Source: Thalassotalea sp. LPB0316 (GTDB lineage: Bacteria; Pseudomonadota; Gammaproteobacteria; Enterobacterales; Alteromonadaceae). From it: a DNA stretch of 64,000 nucleotides. A model generated the notes under the pieces. It did no database searches. It was not told where the DNA came from and saw nothing but the letters and a program-made list of their open reading frames with translations. The stretch is taken from contig NZ_CP062946.1 in the NCBI RefSeq assembly GCF_014898095.1, forward strand, positions 248,001 through 312,000, given 5' to 3'. The stretch's first letter is position 1, and each line of letters opens with the position of its first letter. The position numbers were made by a program, and so were the translations under genes. Below are positions 16,789-26,068 of this stretch, piece after piece.

Positions 16789-18534
16789 TTACTGAGGATC
16801 AACCCAATTATTAATACTGATTGGCGCCGCTTCGTGATCATCTAGATTTAGTCGCCAAATTACGGCATCGGTTTCTAAATTGAGTCGCCAGATCACCGCA
16901 TCGGTTTCAAAGTTTAAGCGCCAAATAACCGCGTTAGTTTCGAAATCTAAACGCCAGATAACAGCATCGGTAGACGCCATGTTTTTCCAATCCATCGGAT
17001 TATCGTCGTAGTTCAAACGCCAGATAACCGCGTCATTAGATAATTCACTCTCATCAATTTTCCAAACGTACTCGTCACCCAAGCCCTCAACGTAAAAATG
17101 ACCATTTTCATTGATATTGGCAGGGCCATAAAAATGCTGTTCGCCAGCTAAATCTTTGGCAATGTCGAGTGATTGGTTAGCACAATTTGAGGCACTGCTA
17201 TTTAACGCATCTTTGGCGTTAACCACACCTGAGCCTTGTTGAAATACGCTATAAGCAAGCTTGCCTTCGTTAGTTAACGCCGTGTGAGCACTATCAATTA
17301 AACGACACTTAACATCGTCAGGCGTTAGGCTTGGATCTTGAGCAATCATCAAGGCAGCGACGCCTGAAACTACCGCTGCCGCTTGCGATGTGCCTGACAT
17401 TTCAAAGTACTTACCACCATCGTGATATTCAGGATGCTCTGCAACAATTTGAGTATTGTAAGCCATTAAACCTGCGACATGACCACCAGGCGCAACCAAA
17501 TCGGGTTTAACAAAGCCTGCTGGTGTTGGGCCGGCGGCACTAAAGGTGGCAATTTTATCGTCATTGAAATCAAGTTCAGTAAAGTTATCGGTCATTGCAC
17601 CCACGGTAATGATATAAGGGACATTACCAGGGACACCTATGGTCATAGGATCAGGACCATTGTTACCCGCTGAAGCAACCACAACAATACCTTGCTGCCA
17701 GGCTTTCATTACTGCTTGGTTTAATGGGTCTTCCCAATAGTATGAACGCTGATCACCACCAAAAGACATGTTTAAGACACGTAGATTAATTTGGTCTTTG
17801 ACTTGCAGTGCCCAATCAATCCCGCGAATAACATCAGCATACGTTGCTTTACCGTCAGCATCGAAGGCTTTAATACCAACAATTGCAGCATTAGGTGCAA
17901 CGCCGTAAATTTTGCCATAAACATCATAATCAGCATTAGCGGCAACACTAGCAACATGGGTACCATGGCCACTTTCTTCATTGCTGTAATTACTCACGGT
18001 ATTGTTAATGGCATCGTAAGTTCCCCAGAATTTATCACGGCCATATAAATCCGTTGATAAACCTAAACCTGACGACGTACCTGGCAGAGAGTCGATGCCG
18101 GTATCAAGAAACCCTATCGTGACGCCCTCGCCAAAATTTCTTGCTGAGTGGGCATAATCTGCATCAATATAACTCGGCACAACCGCTTTAGGTTGCCACT
18201 TACGCTTACCCCAAGCGTTACCGCCAGATAGCTCAACTTGGTAATTTTCGGTAATGGTCAAACCATCAGTGACTTTTAATGCAGCAAGTTGCTCTGGTGT
18301 TAGGGAAACGGCAACCGCGTCGATAATAGACAAATCATGCGTGGGTGAAAGGCCTAACTCGGCAATAAGTGTTTTCGCATGTTCAGCACTTGTTGACTTT
18401 ACGATGTAAGAGGTCGATTTTTGCTTATTTGATGGTTTATCAGCACTTGGTGTAAACCACAAGACTGAGGCAATAATTGCAACAAAGGACAATAACCCCG
18501 TTTGTTTCAATTTAGCGTTGTTTTTCATATTCAC
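16789..18534 (-). CDS. S8 subtilisin-like serine protease with C-terminal DAVIWRLN repeats
   Basis: 581 residues. An N-terminal hydrophobic signal segment and an inhibitor-I9-like propeptide precede a catalytic domain with Asp in GFLDTGIDS (about 143), His in GHGTHVAS (about 189) and Ser in GTSQAAAVVSG (about 380). Residues 501-566 form an exact 11-residue repeat: DAVIWRLNYDD, a degenerate unit, DAVIWRLDFET, NAVIWRLNFET, DAVIWRLNLET, DAVIWRLNLDD. S8 proteases in other phyla carry AVIWG tails, so this may be a related anchoring or maturation tail (inference). It is transcribed alone with its own terminator, next to another subtilase. Confidence 0.93.
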   Translation of the reverse strand: MNMKNNAKLKQTGLLSFVAIIASVLWFTPSADKPSNKQKSTSYIVKSTSAEHAKTLIAELGLSPTHDLSIIDAVAVSLTPEQLAALKVTDGLTITENYQVELSGGNAWGKRKWQPKAVVPSYIDADYAHSARNFGEGVTIGFLDTGIDSLPGTSSGLGLSTDLYGRDKFWGTYDAINNTVSNYSNEESGHGTHVASVAANADYDVYGKIYGVAPNAAIVGIKAFDADGKATYADVIRGIDWALQVKDQINLRVLNMSFGGDQRSYYWEDPLNQAVMKAWQQGIVVVASAGNNGPDPMTIGVPGNVPYIITVGAMTDNFTELDFNDDKIATFSAAGPTPAGFVKPDLVAPGGHVAGLMAYNTQIVAEHPEYHDGGKYFEMSGTSQAAAVVSGVAALMIAQDPSLTPDDVKCRLIDSAHTALTNEGKLAYSVFQQGSGVVNAKDALNSSASNCANQSLDIAKDLAGEQHFYGPANINENGHFYVEGLGDEYVWKIDESELSNDAVIWRLNYDDNPMDWKNMASTDAVIWRLDFETNAVIWRLNFETDAVIWRLNLETDAVIWRLNLDDHEAAPISINNWVDPQ

Positions 18535-18753
18535 TCCCCTATGCCCAATACTTCATTAAAAATAATCACATATTTTTGATAAACATTAGGGTACTTAGTT
18601 TACAGCTCAGTTTGATGGCCATTTTCACGACAAAAGCCACTTGCCCTTGTTAAAAAAATGTAACCACCAAGACAGAAAACATAAACTAATCACCCTGCTA
18701 GCTCAATAGTTTTTTCGACCTCTTGGCATTATTTGAGGCTAAAAATAAAACAT

Positions 18754-18774
18754 CCAGCCCACGGTGTGGGCTGG
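18754..18774 (-). terminator. Rho-independent terminator after S8 protease with PA domain
   Basis: CCAGCCCAC and GTGGGCTGG around a 3-base loop, followed on the minus strand by TGTTTTATTTTT. The rest of the gap 18535-18823 shows no gene; it also contains the promoter region of the 16789-18534 subtilase. Confidence 0.85.
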
Positions 18775-18823
18775 ACAAAAAGTACTTTCGGGAACTACTT
18801 CAAGTACTTATTAACTTTACCCG

Positions 18824-20653
18824 TTAAAAGTTAACGGTAACTTCAGGCGAGCAATTATTTGTATCTTGATCACACACTTGATACGTAAAGCTACCAGAGG
18901 TTCTGAAGCTATCACGGTATGCGCCATCATTAGCCGTGGTCGTTCTTAATGCGCCATTGCGGTAGATATCAACACTCGACGTTGATGCGCCGGTCCAGCT
19001 TAAATCAACATAGTTTTTACCTTTCGCTCGGCCAGTTGCCGTATCTAAGGTAATATCGCCTGATGGTGGTGGTGTAACGCCACCGCCACAACCGTTTTGA
19101 GTTAAGTAATCATGTGCCGCTTTGGCTTGAACAATACCATGACCGAAGTAAACGTCGTGACCTTGCGCACCGCTATCTTGTGCCGTCGCTTTTAACGCTT
19201 CACGGATTTCAGTACCAGTACAACCATTGTGATTAGACCAAACGAGTGCTGCAACACCTGATACTGCCGGTGTCGCCATTGATGTACCACTCATGTAGCC
19301 ATAGTCACTGGTACCAATTGTTACCGTTGCTGAATTAGCCGCCATTAATGCATTGCGATCTTCCAGTGCAGCACCAACGGCAGGGATGCTTGTGGCATTA
19401 GTATCACCTAGTGTGCCGTATAACATACCCGCTTCATTATTGACGATAATAGCGCCGATACCGCCCGAATTTTCACAGTTTTGCACTTTATCGTGGAACG
19501 AGATTGCACCGCGATCAATTAAACAAATATTACCGTTGGCGCCGGCATCGGTTGCTTCTGCGGTGCCCATAAAATAAAGATTACCACTGGCATTGCCTGA
19601 GTTTTCCATTGAAGACGATGCATATGCTTGACCATCAGCACTCATTGAAGCGCTTGTTGCCATACCAGCTGGGTACGTTGATAGGGTATCAACGCCACCG
19701 GCAGTCACTTCGACACAAACAGTTTCATCTGTAGTCGTTGTTTGGCGTTTACCTCGACCCGTCGTAATGGTACAACTTGGGTGTTGTGAAAAGTCTGCAA
19801 TCTGGTTGTTATTGTCGTTTGCACCAATCATCATAACTGACGAGTAACCCGCAGGATATGAACGGACTGTATTACCGTCGTTACCTGCCGCAGCTAACAC
19901 TAAACCACCCGCTTCGGTAAATGATTTAAATGCGTTTTCTTCTGTGCTATTGGCACCACCGCCACCTAAACTCATGCTAATAATATTAGCGCCAGCTTGA
20001 GCACATTTATCAGCGGCATAAGCTAAATCAGATGAATAGCCCCAACCACTGGCATTGAATACTTTGATAATGTGCATATCAACGCCTGGTGCCATACCAA
20101 CAACACCAACATTATTGTCAGCAGCGCCAATTGTACCTGCTACATGGGTACCGTGCGGGCCACCGTGCTCATCCCAGTTACCTGTGCCTGAGTCGTTATC
20201 ACCGGTAATATTATTCCAATTAAAATCTTGGTTTGAACGGTCTAAACCTGAGTCAATAACACACACTTTCATACCAGCATTGGCAACAAACGACACTTGA
20301 TTTGCTTGCGATTGATAAACAGCATAAGGCGTTAGCTGCTCAGTCATTGCATTACCTAAATCATCGCTAAAGGCAGCAAATGGCACACGGCGATGATCTT
20401 CTTCAATCAGTTGAATATGTGGGTTGTTCATTAACCCCTTAACGTCCTCAAGGCTTTTACCAGCGAACGAAGCAGCAAAGAAACCGTTACCATCTACCTT
20501 AAACTCGGCACCTAGCTGTTTGGCAAGCGCTTTGACTACGCCTTTTTTGCTTTCATCTACTTTAATAATAAATCGATCGTCTGCCGCCTGTGCAGAGAAT
20601 GCTACTGATAAGGCTGCAGCTAAGGCCGTAGTGGTGAATTTAGTCATTTTCAT
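18824..20653 (-). CDS. S8 subtilisin-like serine protease with inserted PA domain
   Basis: 609 residues. Signal peptide (ALAAALSVAFSAQA), I9 propeptide (RFIIKVDESKKG to IQLIEEDHR), and catalytic triad Asp in VIDSGLD (about 133), His in GPHGTHVAG (about 168) and Ser in SGTSMATPAVSG (about 456). A protease-associated (PA) domain is inserted between His and Ser (NICLIDRGAISFHDKVQNCE, GAIIVNNE). After a GGGVTPPPSG linker there is a C-terminal beta-sandwich (fibronectin-like, DLSWTGASTSSVDIYRNG), often removed on maturation. Secreted endopeptidases of this type digest external protein. It is divergent from a paralogue at 21112. Confidence 0.94.
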   Translation of the reverse strand: MKMTKFTTTALAAALSVAFSAQAADDRFIIKVDESKKGVVKALAKQLGAEFKVDGNGFFAASFAGKSLEDVKGLMNNPHIQLIEEDHRRVPFAAFSDDLGNAMTEQLTPYAVYQSQANQVSFVANAGMKVCVIDSGLDRSNQDFNWNNITGDNDSGTGNWDEHGGPHGTHVAGTIGAADNNVGVVGMAPGVDMHIIKVFNASGWGYSSDLAYAADKCAQAGANIISMSLGGGGANSTEENAFKSFTEAGGLVLAAAGNDGNTVRSYPAGYSSVMMIGANDNNNQIADFSQHPSCTITTGRGKRQTTTTDETVCVEVTAGGVDTLSTYPAGMATSASMSADGQAYASSSMENSGNASGNLYFMGTAEATDAGANGNICLIDRGAISFHDKVQNCENSGGIGAIIVNNEAGMLYGTLGDTNATSIPAVGAALEDRNALMAANSATVTIGTSDYGYMSGTSMATPAVSGVAALVWSNHNGCTGTEIREALKATAQDSGAQGHDVYFGHGIVQAKAAHDYLTQNGCGGGVTPPPSGDITLDTATGRAKGKNYVDLSWTGASTSSVDIYRNGALRTTTANDGAYRDSFRTSGSFTYQVCDQDTNNCSPEVTVNF

Positions 20654-21111
20654 TGGATACCTACCTCTTGTATTTGACGTGCATTTTTGGACTTATCGCG
20701 TCTCTTTTAATTGTATTGCACTTTCAAATATTGACATGTTTTTGTTATGTATTTGTTCGATAAACTGATACTTGTTCGCGTATCTTTTGCTGGCTTTTCG
20801 CCTTCCTTTCTCTCGATACTAACAAGTAAGCCAAAGCCCTCTAGCAATTTCCCGACAAGTTTTCGTACATTTGCGACAAACCAAGAGCAACACCTTTAAA
20901 AACAACAACATAAGATATCAAGGACAAAACAAACTGGTCGTTAATTTGACAATTATTGTCCTAATTTTGCTAGGAAGGGTGGGCGCAAAAACTCAATACT
21001 CTTAAGTGTTGTTTTTATCAACGAAAGTCAACATTAGAACAATAAAAAGAGTGACGACACAACATGAATAGTTGAGTCGATAACCTCGATAAACGATGGA
21101 GTTACTGTCAA
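20654..21111. promoter_or_regulatory. Divergent promoter region of two subtilase genes
   Basis: 458 bases without a gene between divergently transcribed paralogous S8 proteases. A perfect palindrome GACAATTATTGTC lies at 20948-20960, about 150 bases from the rightward start, and is a candidate operator. GGAG precedes the ATG at 21112. Nothing else distinctive was seen. Confidence 0.45.
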
Positions 21112-23472
21112 ATGAGAAAGAACCAAAAGCTGATGTTAAGCGCATTAGCCACCTCAATAGCCCTTGCAAGTATGTCTGCTCAGTCAGCACCGCAAGCCCA
21201 AATCAATAAAGTAAATAAAGACGATAGTGCGGTTCAAAGCTTTGCCGAATGGCGAGCACAACAAAAGCAAAACCGTCAAGACTTCACGGATAGATTAATC
21301 ATCACCTTTAAGGATAAAAACCAAGGAAAAACTGTGCCTCCTGGATTAGCCAAAAAAATTGGCTTGAACATGAAGCACGTTAAGATTTTAAAAAACAACA
21401 GCCATGTTATCGCCTTAGATGAAATGCACTCACTTAAGGATATTGAAAAATTCATTGAGAAGTTGCGCAAGCATCCTGCTGTTGAATCGATTGAGCCTGA
21501 CTATCAGCGTTACCTCATGGCGCAAAACCAGCCTTGGGGTATCGCAAGGACCCAATCAGATCAGCTATCAGACAACGATGCTGCCAATATGACGGTCTGT
21601 ATTATTGATTCAGGTTACCAACAGTCTAATCCTGACTTGATCGCTAACAATGCCTCGGGCACTAATAACGCGGGGACGGGTAACTGGTATCAAGCGGGTG
21701 GCTCTCATGGCACCCACGTAGCAGGGACAATTGCTGGCGTAAATAACAGTGAAGGGGTTGTCGGTGTGTTACCTAACACCAACGTTAACCTTCACATTAT
21801 CAAAGTATTCAATGAAAGCGGCTGGGGTTATTCAGGTGACTTAACCGATGCTGTTGATACCTGTGTTAACAATGGCGCTAAAGTGATCAACATGAGCTTA
21901 GGTGGCGCAGGCTCATCTAACGCCGAGCGCAATGCTCTGCAGGCGGCTGCCGACTCAGATGTACTATTAATTGCCGCCTCAGGTAATGATGGCAACACCA
22001 CGCTTTCATACCCTGCCTCTTATGATTCAGTGATGGCGGTAGGCGCATTAGATAGCAATAATCAGCATGCTGAATTTTCACAATATACTAGCCAAGTCGA
22101 AATTTCAGCGCCGGGTGAAGCGGTACTTTCAACCGTTGCTGGCGATGGTCGCTTAGGTTATATCTCTGTTGGCTCAACTACTTATGGTAATGATTTTGTG
22201 GTTCCGCAAACGCGTTATATTCAAAGTGGTGGCAGTTACTCGGTTAGTAACGTCAATGGCAGTGCTAGTGGTGTGTTAGCAAGTTGTACGATATCTGGCA
22301 GCAGTTATAGCTGTAGCAATGTCAACGGCAACATTTGTTTAGCTGAGCGTAACGATAACCAAAAAGGCAGTAATTATCCTGAAATCAACCCTGCCAAAGC
22401 TTGTGCTGATGCCGGCGCTTCAGCGGTTATCGTATATGGTAATAACGACCGCCCCGGGCTACAAAATCCATTTTTAGTTGATGCTAATGCTGATGTTGCG
22501 GTACCGACAGTGTCGGTTGATCGCGCGTTAGGACAGCAACTTATGGGACAGTTAGGCTCAAGTGCTTCAGTTACCGTTAATAGTGGTCAAGATTATGCCT
22601 ACTATAATGGCACCTCTATGGCGACACCGCATGTTGCAGGAGTTGCAGCGCTAGTTTGGAGCAATAATATCAATTGTACCGCCGAGCAAGTACGTACTGC
22701 ACTTAAAAATACCGCGCTAGATATTGATGTTGCGGGTCGCGATGATAAAACAGGCTATGGTTTAGTGCAGGCAAAAGCGGCTTCTGACGCATTAGCTTCG
22801 TCTTGCAGTGGAACAACTCCACCACCGCCACCGCCATCTGGTAATGTCCTTGAAAATGGCATAGCGCAAACGAACTTATCATCGAGCAGTGAAATTAGCT
22901 TTACAATGGAAGTTCCTGCCGGTGCAACCAACCTCTCATTTGATATGAGCGGTGGTTCAGGTGATGCTGATTTATACGTCAAGTTTGGCTCTGCACCGAC
23001 ATTAAGCAGCTACGATTGTCGTCCATACAAAAATGGCAATAGCGAAAGCTGCCCAATTACTAATGTGCAAGCAGGTACTTACTACGTGAAGGTTGTTGCT
23101 TACTCTGCCTTTAGCGGTGTTACGCTAACGGGTTCATATACTGAACCTAGTTCTGGCGGTGGCGTGACGGGTGGTAGTGCATCGGTAACCGACATTAGTG
23201 TTTCTCGTCGTCAATGGCAATATTACACCATCGAGATTCCTGCAGGTATGGCAACATTAGACTTTGTCATGAGCGGTGGTAGCGGTGATGCCGACTTATA
23301 TATTCGACAAGGCGCTCAGCCAACCTCATCTCAATACGACTGTCGCCCATATAAAAGTGGCAACAATGAGACTTGCTCATTTACCAACCCAACGTCTGGT
23401 ACATGGCACATCGGGATATACGGATATAGTGCAGCCAGTGGTGTTGATTTAAACGTCACTTACAACCCATAA
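21112..23472 (+). CDS. S8 subtilisin-like serine protease with two PPC domains
   Basis: 786 residues. Signal peptide (ALATSIALASMSAQSA), I9 propeptide (RLIITFKDKNQG to VESIEPDYQRY), triad Asp in IIDSGYQ (about 166), His in SHGTHVAG (about 199) and Ser in GTSMATPHVAG (about 502), with a PA-like insertion between His and Ser (NICLAERNDNQKG, AVIVYGNN). A PPPPPPSG linker leads to two prepeptidase C-terminal (PPC) domains at about 590-675 and 695-786, each with SGGSGDADLYV/I and YDCRPYKSGN. PPC domains are usually trimmed after secretion or aid binding to insoluble protein. A strong terminator follows. Confidence 0.95.
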   Translation: MRKNQKLMLSALATSIALASMSAQSAPQAQINKVNKDDSAVQSFAEWRAQQKQNRQDFTDRLIITFKDKNQGKTVPPGLAKKIGLNMKHVKILKNNSHVIALDEMHSLKDIEKFIEKLRKHPAVESIEPDYQRYLMAQNQPWGIARTQSDQLSDNDAANMTVCIIDSGYQQSNPDLIANNASGTNNAGTGNWYQAGGSHGTHVAGTIAGVNNSEGVVGVLPNTNVNLHIIKVFNESGWGYSGDLTDAVDTCVNNGAKVINMSLGGAGSSNAERNALQAAADSDVLLIAASGNDGNTTLSYPASYDSVMAVGALDSNNQHAEFSQYTSQVEISAPGEAVLSTVAGDGRLGYISVGSTTYGNDFVVPQTRYIQSGGSYSVSNVNGSASGVLASCTISGSSYSCSNVNGNICLAERNDNQKGSNYPEINPAKACADAGASAVIVYGNNDRPGLQNPFLVDANADVAVPTVSVDRALGQQLMGQLGSSASVTVNSGQDYAYYNGTSMATPHVAGVAALVWSNNINCTAEQVRTALKNTALDIDVAGRDDKTGYGLVQAKAASDALASSCSGTTPPPPPPSGNVLENGIAQTNLSSSSEISFTMEVPAGATNLSFDMSGGSGDADLYVKFGSAPTLSSYDCRPYKNGNSESCPITNVQAGTYYVKVVAYSAFSGVTLTGSYTEPSSGGGVTGGSASVTDISVSRRQWQYYTIEIPAGMATLDFVMSGGSGDADLYIRQGAQPTSSQYDCRPYKSGNNETCSFTNPTSGTWHIGIYGYSAASGVDLNVTYNP

Positions 23473-23519
23473 AAAGCCCCGAGTAAATGAGTTTTTGTTA
23501 AACTCAAATCTTTCCTGAA

Positions 23520-23556
23520 CCAATAAAAAACGGCCTAAACGGCCGTTTTTTATTGG
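23520..23556. terminator. Bidirectional terminator between convergent protease genes
   Basis: A 16-bp perfect stem (CCAATAAAAAACGGCC with GGCCGTTTTTTATTGG) and a 5-base loop carry T-runs on both strands. It serves the S8 gene on the plus strand and the M13 gene on the minus strand. Confidence 0.92.
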
Positions 23557-23570
23557 TCAATTTCGAGTGT

Positions 23571-25649
23571 CTACCAAATACGGACGCGCTGATCTTCTGG
23601 TAAATAAAGCGCATCGCCTGGTTGAACATCAAACGCTTTGTACCAAGCATCGTGGTTGCGCGGTGCTAATGCGCGGAATTGACCCGGCGCGTGAGTACCT
23701 GCTCGCAATTGATTGAGCATGCTTTGCTCGGTGCGCTTTTCTTTCCAAACTTGCGCCCAAGCCAAGAAGAAGCGTTGGTCGCCAGTCACACCATCAATTA
23801 CCGGCGCTTCTTTGCCGTTTAAGCTAAGTTTGTATGCATGATAGGCCATCGCCAAACCACCAACATCACCAATGTTCTCACCTAAACTATTGCGACCATT
23901 AACAAAGTTATCTGGGATCGGCTCATATTTGCTGTACTGATCAGCTAACATATCAGCTTTAGCTTCAAACGCTGCGCGGTCTTCATCTGTCCACCAGTTG
24001 CGCTGAATACCATTGGCATCAGATTTAGAGCCTTGATCGTCAAAGCCGTGGCCCATTTCATGACCAATAACCGCACCAATAGCGCCGTAATTTACTGCGG
24101 CATCAGCATTTGGATCGAAAAACGGTGGTTGTAAAATCGCAGCAGGGAAAACGATCTCGTTAAACGACGAATTGTAGTAGGCGTTTACTCGTTGCGGTGT
24201 CATACCCCAGCGGTTGCGATCGGTTTTTTGTAACTCTTTAGCAACGCTATCTGCGCGGAAAAACTCACGCATATTTTTGACGTTACCGACTAAATCACTC
24301 TTGTTAATTGTTAAACCATCAAACTCTTGCCAAACATCTGGGTAACCTATTTTAGGGTTAAACGCGGCGAGTTTTGCACGGGCGTTCACTTTCGTTTCTT
24401 CACCCATCCAGTCTAAACCGTCAATTCGCTCACCTAACGCTTTGCGCAAGTTCTCAACAAGCTCAGCCATTTGTACCTTTGACGACTCAGGGAAGTAACG
24501 TTCAACATACACTTTACCGATTGCAAACCCTAACGATTGTGTACCAGACATTTGTGAAATAGCGCGCTTCCAGCGTGGACGAGGCTCTTGCTGGCCACTT
24601 AACTCTGTGCCGTAAAAGGCAAAATTAGTATTGAAGATATCTTCTGAAAGTAAACCGGCATTACCGCTGATAGCGTGATAGGTTAAGTAGTCTTTCCAGA
24701 CATTGATATCTTCACTGTTAATAAGCGAAATCATCGCTTTGATTGGCTCAGGTTGTGACATGTTTAACTGAGGAACTTGGTAGCCAGTTTGTTCGAAATA
24801 TAAATCCCAATCAAAGCCAGGATATTGACTCGCTAAATCACTACGTTTGATTTGGTTCAAGGTTAAATCGCGGTCACGACGCTTTTCACGTGGCCAATGG
24901 CCTTCGGCAATTTTTGTTTCTAATGCTAAAATAGCTTGTGCTCTGTCGGCACCATTTTCAATACCGGCAAATGCCAACATCTCGGCAATATGAGCTACGT
25001 ACGCGGCACGTGTTTTTTCAAAGCGCTCACTTTGCTCAAGGTAATATGAACGATCCGGTAAACCTAAGCCACTGGCACCTAACGACATTTCATATTTGTT
25101 AGGATCAAGGCGGTTAAACCACATACCCCCGCTTAACGGTGAAGATACACCGGTAAGCCAAGCCTGACCAAAAATTTTAGTTAAATCACTGACTGATTTT
25201 GCCGCTGAAATTTCATCTAGGGTTGGTTGAATTGGGCTAATCCCCTTTTTGTTGATAGTTTCTACATCCATATAAGCATGATAGAAATCAGCAACCATTT
25301 TCTCTTCAGCGTTTAAATCTTTACGACTAGTAATATCATCAATAATTTCTTTGACTTGCTTTTCACTGCGCTCAGCTAAAGCAGTAAAAGCGCCATAACG
25401 CGTTTTGTCGGCAGGCATTTCAAAGTTGTCATACCAAGTACCGCTGGCGTACATAAAAAAATCATCGCCAGGCTTGATGGCTAAATTACGCGCGGCTAGG
25501 TCGACGCCGAAGCTACCTAATTCTGCTTTGCCCGCGCTAGATGCTGTCGTTTGTTTTTGCTGTGCAACCTCAGGCGCTTGTGCTTGTTTTTCGCCACAAC
25601 CTGCTAACAATGCTGTACCCAGTGCCACAGCAATCAATGACTTTTTCAT
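23571..25649 (-). CDS. pepO: M13 family metallopeptidase (PepO/neprilysin type), lipoprotein
   Basis: 692 residues, the usual length of bacterial M13 enzymes. A lipobox (ALLAGC, Cys 18) places it in the envelope. Visible motifs are NAYYNSSFNEIVFPA, the zinc site HEMGH in VIGHEMGHGFDDQGS, and GENIGDVGGLAMAY with the third zinc ligand. It ends in RVRIW, close to the family's CxxW terminus. M13 enzymes are oligopeptidases that degrade peptides up to about 40 residues, which fits a role after the neighbouring subtilases in protein scavenging (inference). Confidence 0.94.
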   Translation of the reverse strand: MKKSLIAVALGTALLAGCGEKQAQAPEVAQQKQTTASSAGKAELGSFGVDLAARNLAIKPGDDFFMYASGTWYDNFEMPADKTRYGAFTALAERSEKQVKEIIDDITSRKDLNAEEKMVADFYHAYMDVETINKKGISPIQPTLDEISAAKSVSDLTKIFGQAWLTGVSSPLSGGMWFNRLDPNKYEMSLGASGLGLPDRSYYLEQSERFEKTRAAYVAHIAEMLAFAGIENGADRAQAILALETKIAEGHWPREKRRDRDLTLNQIKRSDLASQYPGFDWDLYFEQTGYQVPQLNMSQPEPIKAMISLINSEDINVWKDYLTYHAISGNAGLLSEDIFNTNFAFYGTELSGQQEPRPRWKRAISQMSGTQSLGFAIGKVYVERYFPESSKVQMAELVENLRKALGERIDGLDWMGEETKVNARAKLAAFNPKIGYPDVWQEFDGLTINKSDLVGNVKNMREFFRADSVAKELQKTDRNRWGMTPQRVNAYYNSSFNEIVFPAAILQPPFFDPNADAAVNYGAIGAVIGHEMGHGFDDQGSKSDANGIQRNWWTDEDRAAFEAKADMLADQYSKYEPIPDNFVNGRNSLGENIGDVGGLAMAYHAYKLSLNGKEAPVIDGVTGDQRFFLAWAQVWKEKRTEQSMLNQLRAGTHAPGQFRALAPRNHDAWYKAFDVQPGDALYLPEDQRVRIW

Positions 25650-25837
25650 ATTTATTATCCTATTTAGGTGTCGTCAAACGAATGTTTAACTCGTTGTTTT
25701 ATCGAAGCTCAGCCAAAATAGCAATAACTTACTCAGATTAAACTAGTAATAAAGTCCACAAAACTTTACATATAATTAACATTTAACGAGCCTTGATAAC
25801 TCAGATCGGTGGTAGATGTTGCTGGTATTCTCACGTA

Positions 25838-26043
25838 TAACTAACCTAAACTCTGGATAACAAATTGCTTTCTAGCGGTTATTTTTCCTTATTACGTCGT
25901 TAAATTTGTGTGCAATAGCTGGCTATTCCAAACAAATTTGTCTAGTACTAAGAAAAAATCCCTCGCTAGAAGTGTTAACAGTGGTCGTAAGTTGTTACTT
26001 TCAATAGATTAGCTAAGTTCTTATCCAGAGTTTAGGTTAACTA
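25838..26043. mobile_element. MITE-like element with 17-bp terminal inverted repeats and 6-bp target duplication
   Basis: The element spans 25844-26037 (194 bp). ACCTAAACTCTGGATAA at the left end is the exact reverse complement of the right end (26021-26037), and TAACTA flanks it directly on both sides (25838-25843 and 26038-26043). Internally, TTCTAGCG (25870s) faces CGCTAGAA (25960s), and the centre AATAGCTGGCTATT with AAATTTGT/ACAAATTT arms (25902-25940) forms a further hairpin. There is no ORF. It fits a non-autonomous element mobilised by an absent transposase, inserted just upstream of the NRDE gene. Confidence 0.82.
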
Positions 26044-26068
26044 GATAAAAACTCGACAATTGAGATTT

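Noticed and set aside
17479..20768. Several antisense ORFs of 60-114 residues over the subtilase genes
   Set aside because: All lie opposite long genes with clear catalytic motifs; none has a ribosome-binding site or recognisable domain.
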